From Piscinibacter defluvii (GTDB taxonomy: Bacteria; Pseudomonadota; Gammaproteobacteria; Burkholderiales; Burkholderiaceae_C), in assembly GCF_004011805.1 (NCBI RefSeq), contig NZ_RCHJ01000005.1, forward strand, positions 62,001-126,000: a DNA stretch of 64,000 nucleotides, written 5' to 3'. The notes beneath the pieces are model-generated. The model worked only from the letters and a program-made list of their open reading frames with translations. It did no database searches and was not told where the DNA came from. Both the position numbers and the translations under genes were made by a program. Of the stretch, positions 16,354 to 24,065 are shown piece by piece (positions within the stretch are counted from its first letter, which is position 1; each line of letters begins with the position of its first letter).

Positions 16354-17578
16354 GGCCGGCTCCTCGTGTTGGACGGGTCACGGTGGCATGGCGAGGGGCT
16401 GGATCAACCCCGCCAGGCCGGGGAGGAGCGCGGGTCTGCTCGGCCGTTGTGACACTCGGGGGACACACGAGTGATTCCTGGTGGTCATCAGGGTGACACC
16501 GAATGGGCGCTCTTGGGGCCGATTTCTGCAGTGACAGTCGAGGGTCACCGCAGTGCCACTCTGGTGGCATCGGAGGCCTGCTGTGGCCGGGCCGAAACCA
16601 CGTCCCGTACGCCATCGCCACCTGTTCATCTGAACCAGAGGCCAAGCCCCCGCATGTCAACCCCAGGCGTCGCGCCGCTGCCAGCGCCGAGCTGGAAACA
16701 GAGCCGCCTCACGCGCCGCGTCAACGCTCGCCCAAGCACACGCCTTTCGCGCCGCTTGGCGGTGGCAATGCCCGAAACCGCGTTGACGTTAACGCCGCGC
16801 ACGGTGTCCACTGCAGGCTCCCGAAGGGCTCCTGGCCCTTGCTCATCGCGAGCGAACAGGCGTCGCAGTCGTTACCTGCCCTTGAAGCCTCGGTCCTTGA
16901 ACCGGGCGTGCCGTTGGCCCTGAGCCTGCGGCCCCGAGGAAACCATTCGCGGAGCTGATGTCCGCGGCCTGCCGGCGTTGATCGCCGGGCGCTCTTGAAG
17001 CGCGCCGCTGACCGAACCCACGCGGTGCCGGCACCCGATGCCGCGCGCCCGTGCCCGCCATCCGTTCGAGCTTGTGCCGTGCCCTGGGGCTTTTCCCTGA
17101 GGCTGGCGCAGTGCCTGGTCGCCCTGGCCCCGTTGGGGGCCGCGGCCGGCGCTGGCTGCTCGTGCACCTGACTCCGCCCCGGCATTTCGGTAAGGGGTGG
17201 CTCCAGCAGGTGAATGGCGACGCGAAAGCCATAGACCTGATCCATCGCAGCCAGCTAGGCCCGACCTGGCTGACGGCAGCGCCATGCCCTTGGAGGCCGG
17301 CGTTGCCACCCGCTCGCGCGTCGCGGAAACCCGTGCGCGGGCCGGATCAACCCCGTTCCCATTTTGAAGACCGACCGAGCTGGCGCCGCTGCCTTCAACA
17401 GGCGACGGCACCGGCGAACCCGGAGCAGGCGCAGCAGGCCGTGGCCGTCTGCCGCGCGACATCACCTGGCCACGCCAAGCCGGCGCGACGGAATCCGCGC
17501 CGGCCGGCCGCACTGCGATTCCACCTTCAACCCGGCCGCGCCCTGCGGGAAGGCGAGGCCACTGTCCACGGAGGGCGT
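16354..17578. other. Gene-free 1.2-kb region inside the island
   Basis: Open frames here on both strands give low-complexity Arg/Ala/Pro/Ser-rich products without RBS or family likeness, so none is called. The first part has several GTGACA/GGGTCACC copies (16449-16455, 16493-16499, 16531-16537, 16542-16549), resembling the repeated ends or control regions of mobile elements. The rest may be a decayed gene or the control region of the recombinase at 17579. Confidence 0.5.
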
Positions 17579-18769
17579 ATGCCTTCGCAACCCAACCGTC
17601 TGCTGATCCCTTCTTCCCATTCATCCACCCCACGCCCGCTGCCGCTGGGCGGCAAGGCCACGCCGAAGGCGCTGCGCCCCCGCGAGTGGGCGGGCTTGTC
17701 CAACGACGAGATCCTGTCGCGCTTCGTGCCCGGCAAGGCCAGCCCGCACACCGTGCTGGAGGTGCTGCTGAAACTGCACAACATGGAGCACACGGCGCGC
17801 GCCAAGAGCGTGTCGTTCAAGACGCGGTACGAGCGGGCGAACTTCCTGCGCCATTTCTTCCGCGAGCTGGAAAGCCGCGGCGGCTTCAAGAAGGCGCCCG
17901 ACCCGCGCAACCTGGGCCAGCGCCACATCCAGGCCGCGGTCGATCTGTGGCGCAAGGACGGGCTGAAGCCGTCCACCATCCAGACCTACCTCAGCTTCCT
18001 GCGAGGCTTGGCCGGCTGGCTCAGCAAGCCGGGCTTCATCCGTCGGCCGGCGTTCTACGGGCTGGAACTGGCCGAGTACCAGCGCAGCTGCATCAACGAG
18101 CGCGACAAGAGCTGGTCGGCGCAGGGCGTGGATGTCGATGGCCTGATCGACAAGGTGGCCGCCTTCGACCCCTACGTGGGCGGCATGCTGCGGCTGATCC
18201 GCGCCTTCGGCCTGCGCAAGCGCGAGGCGATCATGTTCCGGCCCAACGAGTGCGTGGTGAACTTCGCCGACACCGGCCTGCCGCTGGCCGAGAAGCAGGG
18301 CGAAGAGTACGTGTGGATCCGCCAGGGAGCCAAGGGCGGCCGGCCGCGCTTCGTGCCGATGAACACGCCGCGCCGCCGGCAGGCCGTTGCCAGCGCGCAG
18401 CGGATTGCCTTCTGGGACAGCCATGCCCACACGGGCGACCCTGACCGCGATCTCAAGCAGAACATGGTGCGGTTCGGCTACCTGCTGCGGAAGTTCGGCA
18501 TCACCTCGAAGGGCCTGGGCATCACCGCCCACGGCCTGCGGCACGAGGCGCTGATCGAGGAGTACATCGCCATCACCGGCCAGGAGCCGCCATTGCGCGG
18601 CGGTGGGGAAGGGCTGACGCGCGAGCAGGAGGACGCGGCGAGGTTGGCGGTGAGCCGCCTGGCCGGCCACAACAGAGGAAGAGCGTCGGCAGCCTATCTG
18701 GGCGCCGTGCTGCACAAGAAGAAGGGCGGCGCCGCAGGCGGCGCGGCGGGTGGCGACGCTGCGGCCTGA
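17579..18769 (+). CDS. Second tyrosine recombinase (Integrase_1-like)
   Basis: 396 residues. The SAM-like N-terminal core-binding part (about 70-150: SFKTRYERANFLRHFFREL) precedes a catalytic domain with R213 (AFGLRKREAI), K252, H318-x-x-R321 (HGLRHE), H364 (LAGHN) and Y373 (AAYLG). This is the full R-K-HxxR-H-Y set of tyrosine recombinases, and the arrangement suits the Integrase_1/phage_int_SAM_2 group rather than the P4 type at the island edge. ATG 17579 has GGAGG at 17570-17574. It ends in a Gly/Ala-rich tail. Not next to an obvious att site; it may act on another element or in island rearrangement. Confidence 0.82.
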   Translation: MPSQPNRLLIPSSHSSTPRPLPLGGKATPKALRPREWAGLSNDEILSRFVPGKASPHTVLEVLLKLHNMEHTARAKSVSFKTRYERANFLRHFFRELESRGGFKKAPDPRNLGQRHIQAAVDLWRKDGLKPSTIQTYLSFLRGLAGWLSKPGFIRRPAFYGLELAEYQRSCINERDKSWSAQGVDVDGLIDKVAAFDPYVGGMLRLIRAFGLRKREAIMFRPNECVVNFADTGLPLAEKQGEEYVWIRQGAKGGRPRFVPMNTPRRRQAVASAQRIAFWDSHAHTGDPDRDLKQNMVRFGYLLRKFGITSKGLGITAHGLRHEALIEEYIAITGQEPPLRGGGEGLTREQEDAARLAVSRLAGHNRGRASAAYLGAVLHKKKGGAAGGAAGGDAAA

Positions 18770-18779
18770 TGCAGCACAG

Positions 18780-18801
18780 CGGCCGGCGACCGCGCCGGCC
18801 G
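18780..18801. terminator. Bidirectional hairpin between convergent genes
   Basis: CGGCCGGCG at 18780-18788 pairs perfectly with CGCCGGCCG at 18793-18801 around a 4-nt loop. It sits 11 bp after the recombinase stop and 8 bp before the end of the NERD gene, which faces it. There is no T-run. Confidence 0.5.
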
Positions 18802-18808
18802 GTGGTCT

Positions 18809-19732
18809 TCAGCCCGCCTTGGGCTCCTGCGCGTACAGCGGTGTCACGGTTCGGCACCGCTGTTCGACCTGGTGCGCGATGCGCTGAACGTCCTGGGTTG
18901 TCAGAGCTTGGGTGCCGCGCGATTTCAGCAGGCCGGCCAGTTCCTTACCGCTGAAGACGCGAACCCGGCCGCGCCCGGTGCGTTCCACGAACCAACCGGG
19001 CAATGCGATCACGGGCAGCACCGCGACGGGCGATCCGACGGCACTCGACAGCCACTTGGCCAACCAGGCGGCCTGGCGCTCGGCCTGCTCCAGCGGCTCC
19101 TTGGTGGTCCAGGTCGGAAACTTTAGGGTGTCGCCGTCGTAGACCACCGTGGCGTCTGCCTTGCCTCGGCCCTGATTCGGCTTCGTGAATCCCTTGGTCT
19201 CGATGGCGAAGACACCCTCGGCGGCGACAACGACATGGTCGATGTTGAACTGCTCGGCCGGCAGGTCGTGGAATGTCGCGGCGCCCTGGCGCATCAGTTG
19301 ATCGAGCTCCTGGCCGACGGCCACCTCGGCGTCGTAGCCCGCCTTCAGGAGGTCGAGCCGGGTTCCGGCCTTCAGCAGCTTGCGCAGCATGTAGGCGATG
19401 AAGGCGATCGCCGCCAGGGCGTAGACCGGCGCCAGGTGCGCCATCTGCGGCAGGCCGCGCAGATGGCTCTGCGCGAGGAACAGCGCCAGCGCCAGCAGCG
19501 GCACCACCATCAACAGCACGAGGTCCCAGGTCAGATCGTTGTGGGCCTCGTCGAGCTGCTCGCGCAGCGAATGGCCTGGGCCACGCAGCAGCGCGATGCC
19601 GATGGGAGAGCGGCGGCTTTGCCGCGCCTTCGCCTTCCTGCGGATCAGGACGAAGAGGGCCGCGGCAGGCCCGGCGAAGCAGGCGACGAGGACGCCAAGG
19701 ACGATGGCGATCTGGTTGGTGACTTCTCCCAT
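18809..19732 (-). CDS. NERD-domain membrane protein
   Basis: 307 residues. Three hydrophobic segments (about 8-30, 72-88, 99-118) precede a nuclease-related NERD domain from about 130: GYDAEVAVGQELDQL, then FNIDHVVVAAEGVFAIETKGF, where D and E/K mark the PD-(D/E)XK-like core, and FSGKELAGLL near the end. NERD proteins are often encoded in mobile and defence-rich regions, and their biochemistry is poorly known. It is cotranscribed direction-wise with hipBA, 25 bp after hipA, with a weak AGGAAAG RBS. Confidence 0.85.
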   Translation of the reverse strand: MGEVTNQIAIVLGVLVACFAGPAAALFVLIRRKAKARQSRRSPIGIALLRGPGHSLREQLDEAHNDLTWDLVLLMVVPLLALALFLAQSHLRGLPQMAHLAPVYALAAIAFIAYMLRKLLKAGTRLDLLKAGYDAEVAVGQELDQLMRQGAATFHDLPAEQFNIDHVVVAAEGVFAIETKGFTKPNQGRGKADATVVYDGDTLKFPTWTTKEPLEQAERQAAWLAKWLSSAVGSPVAVLPVIALPGWFVERTGRGRVRVFSGKELAGLLKSRGTQALTTQDVQRIAHQVEQRCRTVTPLYAQEPKAG

Positions 19733-19757
19733 GGATCCGTCTTTCCTGCGGCTGCCG

Positions 19758-21014
19758 TCACGCGGTCAGGCGCGCTGCCAGCTTCTTTGTGGTGGACGAC
19801 ACGAAGCGCCCGAGCCGCTCGGCCAGCGTGCGTGCCGATGGCGTCAGCGCGGGGGCGATCTCGTGCACGGCCTGGTCGATGGCCGTCGGCACGCGGTCGG
19901 CCATGTCCTGTGCCTGCAGAGTCAGGAAGCGCGGTTGCATGCCCAGCTGCCTGGCCATCAGCGCCAAGTGCTCGGCGCCCATCTCGCCCGGCCTGACCTC
20001 GCCGCCGACCGCAAAGGCGAACTCGGGCGACAGGCCCGGGTACAGCCGCGTGCACATCAGGTCGTAGAACGGCGTCAGCGTCACGCCCTGGCCGGGCACG
20101 CTGTAGATCGACAGGTTCTTGGCGTGGCTGTCGTTGTTGCCGACGTACAGGTTGAAGAACACCCAGCGCACCAGGTGGCGCAGGTCGACGGCGGGCTGCG
20201 CGCTGTAGCGACGGATCAGTTCGGCGCAGGCGGCGAGGCCTGGGCCGCCTTCCTTCTCGTACTTGCGATCCGACACCGTGCCTGCCAGCTGGCACAGGTC
20301 GTACTGCACCAGCCGGGCCAGCGTGCCGTCGGGGCGAAGCTGACGGTCGAAGCGGCGCACGACGCAGGCTTCGGTGTGCGGTTCGTAGAAGACCTCGGCT
20401 GTCGGCAGGCCGGCCAGCGCCGCGGCGCGCATCACGATGGCCTCATTGGCGGCCGAGTGCCAGACCTTGGCCAGGCGGCGGATGTTGGGCTTGAGGATGT
20501 GCGTGGACGGCGAGGTGCCCTTGGGTAGCTGCGGCACGCCGTCGTCGAAGATCGCCAGGCTGGTCTTGTCCTGCGCCCCGGCCAGCGAGATGCGGGCGCC
20601 TTGCTCGTGGATGTCGATGGCAGAAGCCGACTGCTTGGCCAGGATCGCGGCGATGGCTTCCCAGGTTGTGGCTTCGTAGCGCGGCGGCTCGGGCGTCTGC
20701 CCAGGTGCGACCAGCACGAAGGCACCCGCGGTGTCGCCCGCCACTTCGAGCAGCAGCGAGAAGAGGGTGGATGCCTTACGCTGCGCGGCCAGGTAGTCGC
20801 GTAGTTCGCCCTCGGGCAGCAGGTTCTCGAAGAAGGCCTGCACCTCGGGCGAGGCTTGCCGGCCGGGCTGAAGAGCGATGGCGGCCAGCGACATCCGCTG
20901 GGCGCCATCCAGCCACGTCGATGCGTACTCGAAGGCCAGCGGCGCGCTGTCGTGCACGGCACCGACCAAGTCGCTGCCGTAGTAGACATCCAGCCGGTCG
21001 GGCCGTGGCTGCAT
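19758..21014 (-). CDS. hipA: HipA family Ser/Thr kinase toxin
   Basis: 418 residues. The ATP loop region SLAGAQDK is at 143-150, the catalytic loop NNDSHAKN at 293-300 (D295) and the metal-binding PFYDLM at 315-320 (D318); all key residues are kept. HipA kinases phosphorylate a translation component (GltX in E. coli) and cause growth arrest, held off by HipB. ATG 21014 is used; a GTG at 21017 is one codon earlier, and GAGG lies just upstream of both. It starts about 10 bp after hipB. The substrate in this host is unknown. Confidence 0.9.
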   Translation of the reverse strand: MQPRPDRLDVYYGSDLVGAVHDSAPLAFEYASTWLDGAQRMSLAAIALQPGRQASPEVQAFFENLLPEGELRDYLAAQRKASTLFSLLLEVAGDTAGAFVLVAPGQTPEPPRYEATTWEAIAAILAKQSASAIDIHEQGARISLAGAQDKTSLAIFDDGVPQLPKGTSPSTHILKPNIRRLAKVWHSAANEAIVMRAAALAGLPTAEVFYEPHTEACVVRRFDRQLRPDGTLARLVQYDLCQLAGTVSDRKYEKEGGPGLAACAELIRRYSAQPAVDLRHLVRWVFFNLYVGNNDSHAKNLSIYSVPGQGVTLTPFYDLMCTRLYPGLSPEFAFAVGGEVRPGEMGAEHLALMARQLGMQPRFLTLQAQDMADRVPTAIDQAVHEIAPALTPSARTLAERLGRFVSSTTKKLAARLTA

Positions 21015-21024
21015 CACCGGCGCC

Positions 21025-21309
21025 TCACAGCGAGGAGGTCGAACGAGAGGATTTGGTGCGCACCACCACCTCCAGGCCCAGTAGGTCCATCAGGTCCAGC
21101 ACCTTCTGCAACTGCACGGTCGGCTTACCGTTCTCCAGGTCCACGATGAAGCGATTGCCGGTGTTGCCGAGGCCCGCCAGGTCGAGCTGCTTCAGCGCCA
21201 GCCGCTTGCGCTGCTCACGGATCACGGCGCCCAACTCCACGGAGGAGCGGATCGGCGTCTCCGAGCCGGCGGAGTGACCGAGCGGTAAGTCTTGGGCCGA
21301 CGGCGGCAT
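21025..21309 (-). CDS. hipB: HipB-like XRE antitoxin
   Basis: 94 residues with one XRE helix-turn-helix (about 25-80): LGAVIREQRKRLALKQLDLAGLG, then FIVDLENGKPTVQLQKVLDLMDLLGLEV, the usual HipB ending. It precedes hipA by about 10 bp. The C-terminal tail (RTKSSRSTSSL) is Ser/Lys-rich. It should both inhibit HipA and repress the operon from the inverted half-sites at 21325-21388. Confidence 0.88.
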   Translation of the reverse strand: MPPSAQDLPLGHSAGSETPIRSSVELGAVIREQRKRLALKQLDLAGLGNTGNRFIVDLENGKPTVQLQKVLDLMDLLGLEVVVRTKSSRSTSSL

Positions 21310-21324
21310 GGCAGGCGCTTGAAG

Positions 21325-21388
21325 TTACCTTTCGGTCATTTTCGGTGCCGACCCGCTGGAGGTCAAGCGGAAAGTGACTGATCGGTAA
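21325..21388 (-). promoter_or_regulatory. Candidate hipBA operator: inverted TTACC-N5-GTCA-N-TTT sites
   Basis: 21325-21342 reads TTACC-N5-GTCA-N-TTT. The reverse complement of 21371-21388 reads the same pattern, with matching spacing. The two sites face each other just upstream of hipB, 28 bp apart, where an autorepressor would bind. The binding protein is inferred from position only. Confidence 0.55.
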
Positions 21389-21421
21389 TCAGAATCCCGC
21401 CTGCGATGAACAGTCGGCGTC

Positions 21422-21634
21422 TCAGCGCGAGTCGCCGGCCGGCGTGCCGCCGCGCCTTGTCTCATCGGCCGCCAACCTGTTACCCAGCCGACGGTCTTGC
21501 TGATCCGTGGCATCGCTGCGAATCAGCTGGCGCATGTACTCGCCTGCATTGACGTAGCCGCCCTGCGCCACGCGACGGGCGACGTACTCGCGGAGGTCCG
21601 TCGGCAACGTGAGCTTGATCCTGTGCAGGCTCAT
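21422..21634 (-). CDS. Orphan ParD-like ribbon-helix-helix antitoxin
   Basis: 70 residues. LHRIKLTLPTDLREYVARRV followed by GGYVNAGEYMRQLIRSD matches CopG/ParD-type ribbon-helix-helix antitoxins. No ParE gene follows: the 110 bp downstream hold only the hipBA control region. It starts 33 bp after the integrase stop and could be a remnant of a TA pair, or a DNA-binding factor for the integrase operon (for instance an excision or control factor). No clear RBS; a TTG start at 21670 touching the integrase stop is an alternative. Confidence 0.7.
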   Translation of the reverse strand: MSLHRIKLTLPTDLREYVARRVAQGGYVNAGEYMRQLIRSDATDQQDRRLGNRLAADETRRGGTPAGDSR

Positions 21635-21666
21635 GGCGGCATCATCGAAGTCGGGTGCGCCGGGTG

Positions 21667-22923
21667 TCAAGCTGCCTTGGCCTTGCCGGTCTTGGCCGTC
21701 GCGTCACCGCGCTCCAGCTTCAGTAGCAACTGTCCCCACGCTTCGAGCGCCCGCCGCCGCTCCTCGAAGTAGTCGTGCCGGTTGTAGACACCTTCCACGC
21801 CTTTGAGCTTGTGGTTCAGGCAGCGTTCGGCCACGTGCGGCTCCACGCCGAGAGCGGCCAGGTGTGTGCGGGCGGTGCGGCGGAAGTCGTGCACCGTAAA
21901 GTGGGGCAGGCCGTGCTTCACCTTCCCCATCGCCACGCCCAGCGTCGACTCGCAGACGTGCGGCACCATGCGGCTCTGCAGCTTGCGCGCCGGCAGCACG
22001 TGCTCGGCGTTGCAGGCCAGCTCCTTCAGCTTCTGCAGCCACTCCACCGCCATGGACGGCAGCGGGATGTCCAGCGGCTGGCCGGTCTTGGTGCGCATGC
22101 CGGGCAGGTGCCACACCGGCGGGTCGGCCTCCAGCTCGAACTCGTCCCAGCGGGCGGCGATCAGCTCGCCCTTGCGCACGGCCAGCAGCAACAGCAGCTT
22201 CACGGTCAGCTCGTTCTGCACGCTGAAGCCCTTGGCCTGGCGCATCGCCTCGAACAGCGTCACCAGCTCGTCGCGTGACAGCGCCCGCTCGCGGGCGACT
22301 TCCTTGCCGCCGGCATCCGCCAGGTCGAATGCCGCCGCCGGGTTGAAGCGCACCAGGTGGCGCTTGATGGCGTAGTCGAACATGCGCCGCACCCAGCGCA
22401 GCACGTCGTTGGCGATGGTCGGCGCGCCGCGCTTGACGACGACGCGCAGCATCGCGTCGATGTGCTTCGGCTCCACCGCATCGAGCGCCAACTTGCCCAG
22501 GTGCGGCTTGATGTCCTTCTCGATGCGGCTGCGCACGATGTTCGGGTGCTTCCAGCGCCCGTTGATCATGCGCTCGAAGTACTCGTCGGCGAGCTGGCCG
22601 ACGGTGGTGACGCTGCGCGCGGCCTCGATGCGGGCCAGGGCCGTGGACTTGCGCTCCTGCTTCTCACCGGCCACGTCGTGGCCGAGGGCGATCTTGGCGC
22701 GGAGTTCCTTGGCTGACTGGCGGGCTGCTGCGAGGGGCAGGTCGGTGTAGCTGCCCAGGTTCATCACGCGCGACTTGCCGGCAAAGCGGTAGCGCAGCCG
22801 CCAGTGCGGTGTCGTGCGATCGGGTCGCCATGTCAGCACCAGCCCGTCGCCATCGGTGCGCCCCTCGAAGCGTTCACCGGCCTTGATCCAGGCCCGGATC
22901 GCGACGTCGGTCAGCTTGCCCAT
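21667..22923 (-). CDS. P4-type tyrosine integrase of the island
   Basis: 418 residues. The N-terminal arm-binding part (KLTDVAIRAWIKAGERFEGRT, about 1-80) is the P4-integrase DUF4102-like domain; a core-binding domain (about 105-190) and the catalytic domain follow. R250 (LAVRKGEL), H345-x-x-R348 (HDFRRT), H371 (LNHK) and Y380 (GVYNRHDYF) form the active site. The start is ATG 22923 (MGKLTD); residues encoded further upstream belong to the att region and do not fit the family. It sits just inside the right att core, pointing into the island, as expected for the enzyme that inserted it at yicC. Confidence 0.93.
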   Translation of the reverse strand: MGKLTDVAIRAWIKAGERFEGRTDGDGLVLTWRPDRTTPHWRLRYRFAGKSRVMNLGSYTDLPLAAARQSAKELRAKIALGHDVAGEKQERKSTALARIEAARSVTTVGQLADEYFERMINGRWKHPNIVRSRIEKDIKPHLGKLALDAVEPKHIDAMLRVVVKRGAPTIANDVLRWVRRMFDYAIKRHLVRFNPAAAFDLADAGGKEVARERALSRDELVTLFEAMRQAKGFSVQNELTVKLLLLLAVRKGELIAARWDEFELEADPPVWHLPGMRTKTGQPLDIPLPSMAVEWLQKLKELACNAEHVLPARKLQSRMVPHVCESTLGVAMGKVKHGLPHFTVHDFRRTARTHLAALGVEPHVAERCLNHKLKGVEGVYNRHDYFEERRRALEAWGQLLLKLERGDATAKTGKAKAA

Positions 22924-22937
22924 CGTCCACCCCGCGT

Positions 22938-22986
22938 GTGTACCCGGAAAGGGCCCCGGACCGTTCCGGGTACACGCTCGGGTACA
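22938..22986. repeat. Right integrase arm-type sites (GGGTACA)
   Basis: GGGTACAC at 22968-22975 and GGGTACA at 22980-22986 repeat the left-end pair, with the same 12-bp period and direction. An inverted copy (GTGTACCC) lies at 22938-22945, next to the integrase start, where binding could also repress the integrase gene. The pair ends 107 bp from the right att core. Confidence 0.7.
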
Positions 22987-23093
22987 TGAAATTCTGGGAT
23001 GGGGTGGGCCGCTGTTCAACCTCCTGAAACGCCAAGCCCGCGCAAACGCTGGACTTTCCGGCTGCTTGGGGGTGTCAAGAGACCCCGTGAAAC

Positions 23094-23118
23094 CTCACTC
23101 GATGTTCTGCACCTGCTC
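23094..23118. repeat. Right att core, within the 3' end of yicC
   Basis: Identical over 25 bp to 2708-2732 and different immediately outside on both sides. It encodes the last seven YicC residues plus the stop, so yicC stays intact after integration. Confidence 0.93.
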
Positions 23119-24036
23119 GCGCAGCTGCTCGATCGCCACCTTCATCTCCACCGAGATGTTGGTCAGCTCGATCGACGCGGCCTTGGAGCCCAGGGTGTTG
23201 GCCTCGCGCAGCAGTTCCTGAACCAGGAAGTCGAGCCGCTTGCCGAGTTCGCCGCCCTTGGCGAGAAGGCGCTCGACCTCGTCGAGGTGCGATCGCAGGC
23301 GTGCCAGTTCCTCGGCCACGTCGATGCGGATCGCGAAGGCGGCGGCCTCGTTGATCGCGCGTTCCTGAAGCGCCTCGCGCGGCACGCTCTGGTCGGCGCC
23401 GCTGGTCTCCAGCGCGGCCTGCCAGCGCTCCAGGAAACGTGCCTGCTGGCGCTGCACCACGGCCGGCACCAGCGGCTCGGCCTGGTCGGCGAGCTCGCGC
23501 AGGCGCGCCACGCGTTCGCGCAGCACCGCGACGAGCCGCTCGCCCTCGCGCGCGCGCGCCTCCAGCAGGCCGGCCACCGCGCGGCGTGCGGCCTCGAGCA
23601 GCGCCTCGTCGGCGCGCTCGGCCACGCTGCTGCCCTTGCACCACTGCAGCACCTCGTGCACCGACAGCGGCCGCGCCTTCGGCAGCCAGCCGAGTACCGT
23701 GCCTTCCAGGCGCGACAGCCGGTTCATCTGCTCGGGCTGGGGCTGCGGCCAGGCGGCGTCGGCGTCGGCGCGGCCGGCGATGCGCAGTTCCACCTTGCCG
23801 CGCCGCACCTGGGCCGTGATCAATTCACGCAGCGCCGGCTCGAGCGCGCGGTACTCGTCCGGAACGCGGAACGAGAGGTCGAGGAAGCGCCCATTCACGG
23901 AGCGCAACTCGACCGTCAGGCCGGGCCCCGGTGCGCCCGCGCGAGGCGTGCCGCTTTCCGCATTTCCGGCTTCTTCGCCCGTGGCGGCGGCCCCCGCGAC
24001 GGCATTGGCGTAGCCGGTCATGCTGTAGACTGCCAT
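23095..24036 (-). CDS. yicC: YicC family endoribonuclease
   Basis: 313 residues, close to the family's about 290. It begins MAVYSMTGYA, has VELRSVNGRFLDLSFR, and ends with the conserved LLAKGGELGKRLDFLVQELLREANTLGSK block and VEMKVAIEQLREQVQNIE. YicC proteins are RNases acting on RNA in stationary phase and on small RNAs in E. coli. A 20-residue Ala/Gly-rich insertion (about 13-35) interrupts the N-terminus. Its last codons form the att core of the island. It is divergent from the kinase gene, 29 bp apart. Confidence 0.92.
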   Translation of the reverse strand: MAVYSMTGYANAVAGAAATGEEAGNAESGTPRAGAPGPGLTVELRSVNGRFLDLSFRVPDEYRALEPALRELITAQVRRGKVELRIAGRADADAAWPQPQPEQMNRLSRLEGTVLGWLPKARPLSVHEVLQWCKGSSVAERADEALLEAARRAVAGLLEARAREGERLVAVLRERVARLRELADQAEPLVPAVVQRQQARFLERWQAALETSGADQSVPREALQERAINEAAAFAIRIDVAEELARLRSHLDEVERLLAKGGELGKRLDFLVQELLREANTLGSKAASIELTNISVEMKVAIEQLREQVQNIE

Positions 24037-24065
24037 CGGACCTGTCCCCTCGACAAAAGCCCATT

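Larger units (their letters stand above)
2708..23118. mobile_element. Genomic island integrated in the 3' end of yicC
   Basis: The boundaries are two perfect copies of a 25-bp sequence at 2708-2732 and 23094-23118. The right copy encodes the last seven residues of YicC (EQVQNIE) and its stop. A tyrosine integrase lies just inside the right copy, and matching GGGTACACG-N3-GGGTACA motifs lie just inside both ends. The content is accessory: restriction-modification, toxin-antitoxin pairs, PIN nuclease, RNA ligase, a second recombinase, NERD and HipBA. There are no capsid, tail, relaxase or mating-pair genes, so this is an integrative island that would need outside help for transfer. With it removed, the CoA-transferase and yicC become convergent neighbours. 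Confidence 0.9.

Noticed and set aside
16872-17633. Leftward 253-codon frame in the gene-free region
   Set aside because: The product is low-complexity Ala/Arg/Gly/Pro, overlaps the recombinase start antisense and has no RBS.
2708-23118. Prophage or conjugative element
   Set aside because: No capsid, portal, terminase, tail, relaxase or type IV secretion genes are present, although two recombinases are.
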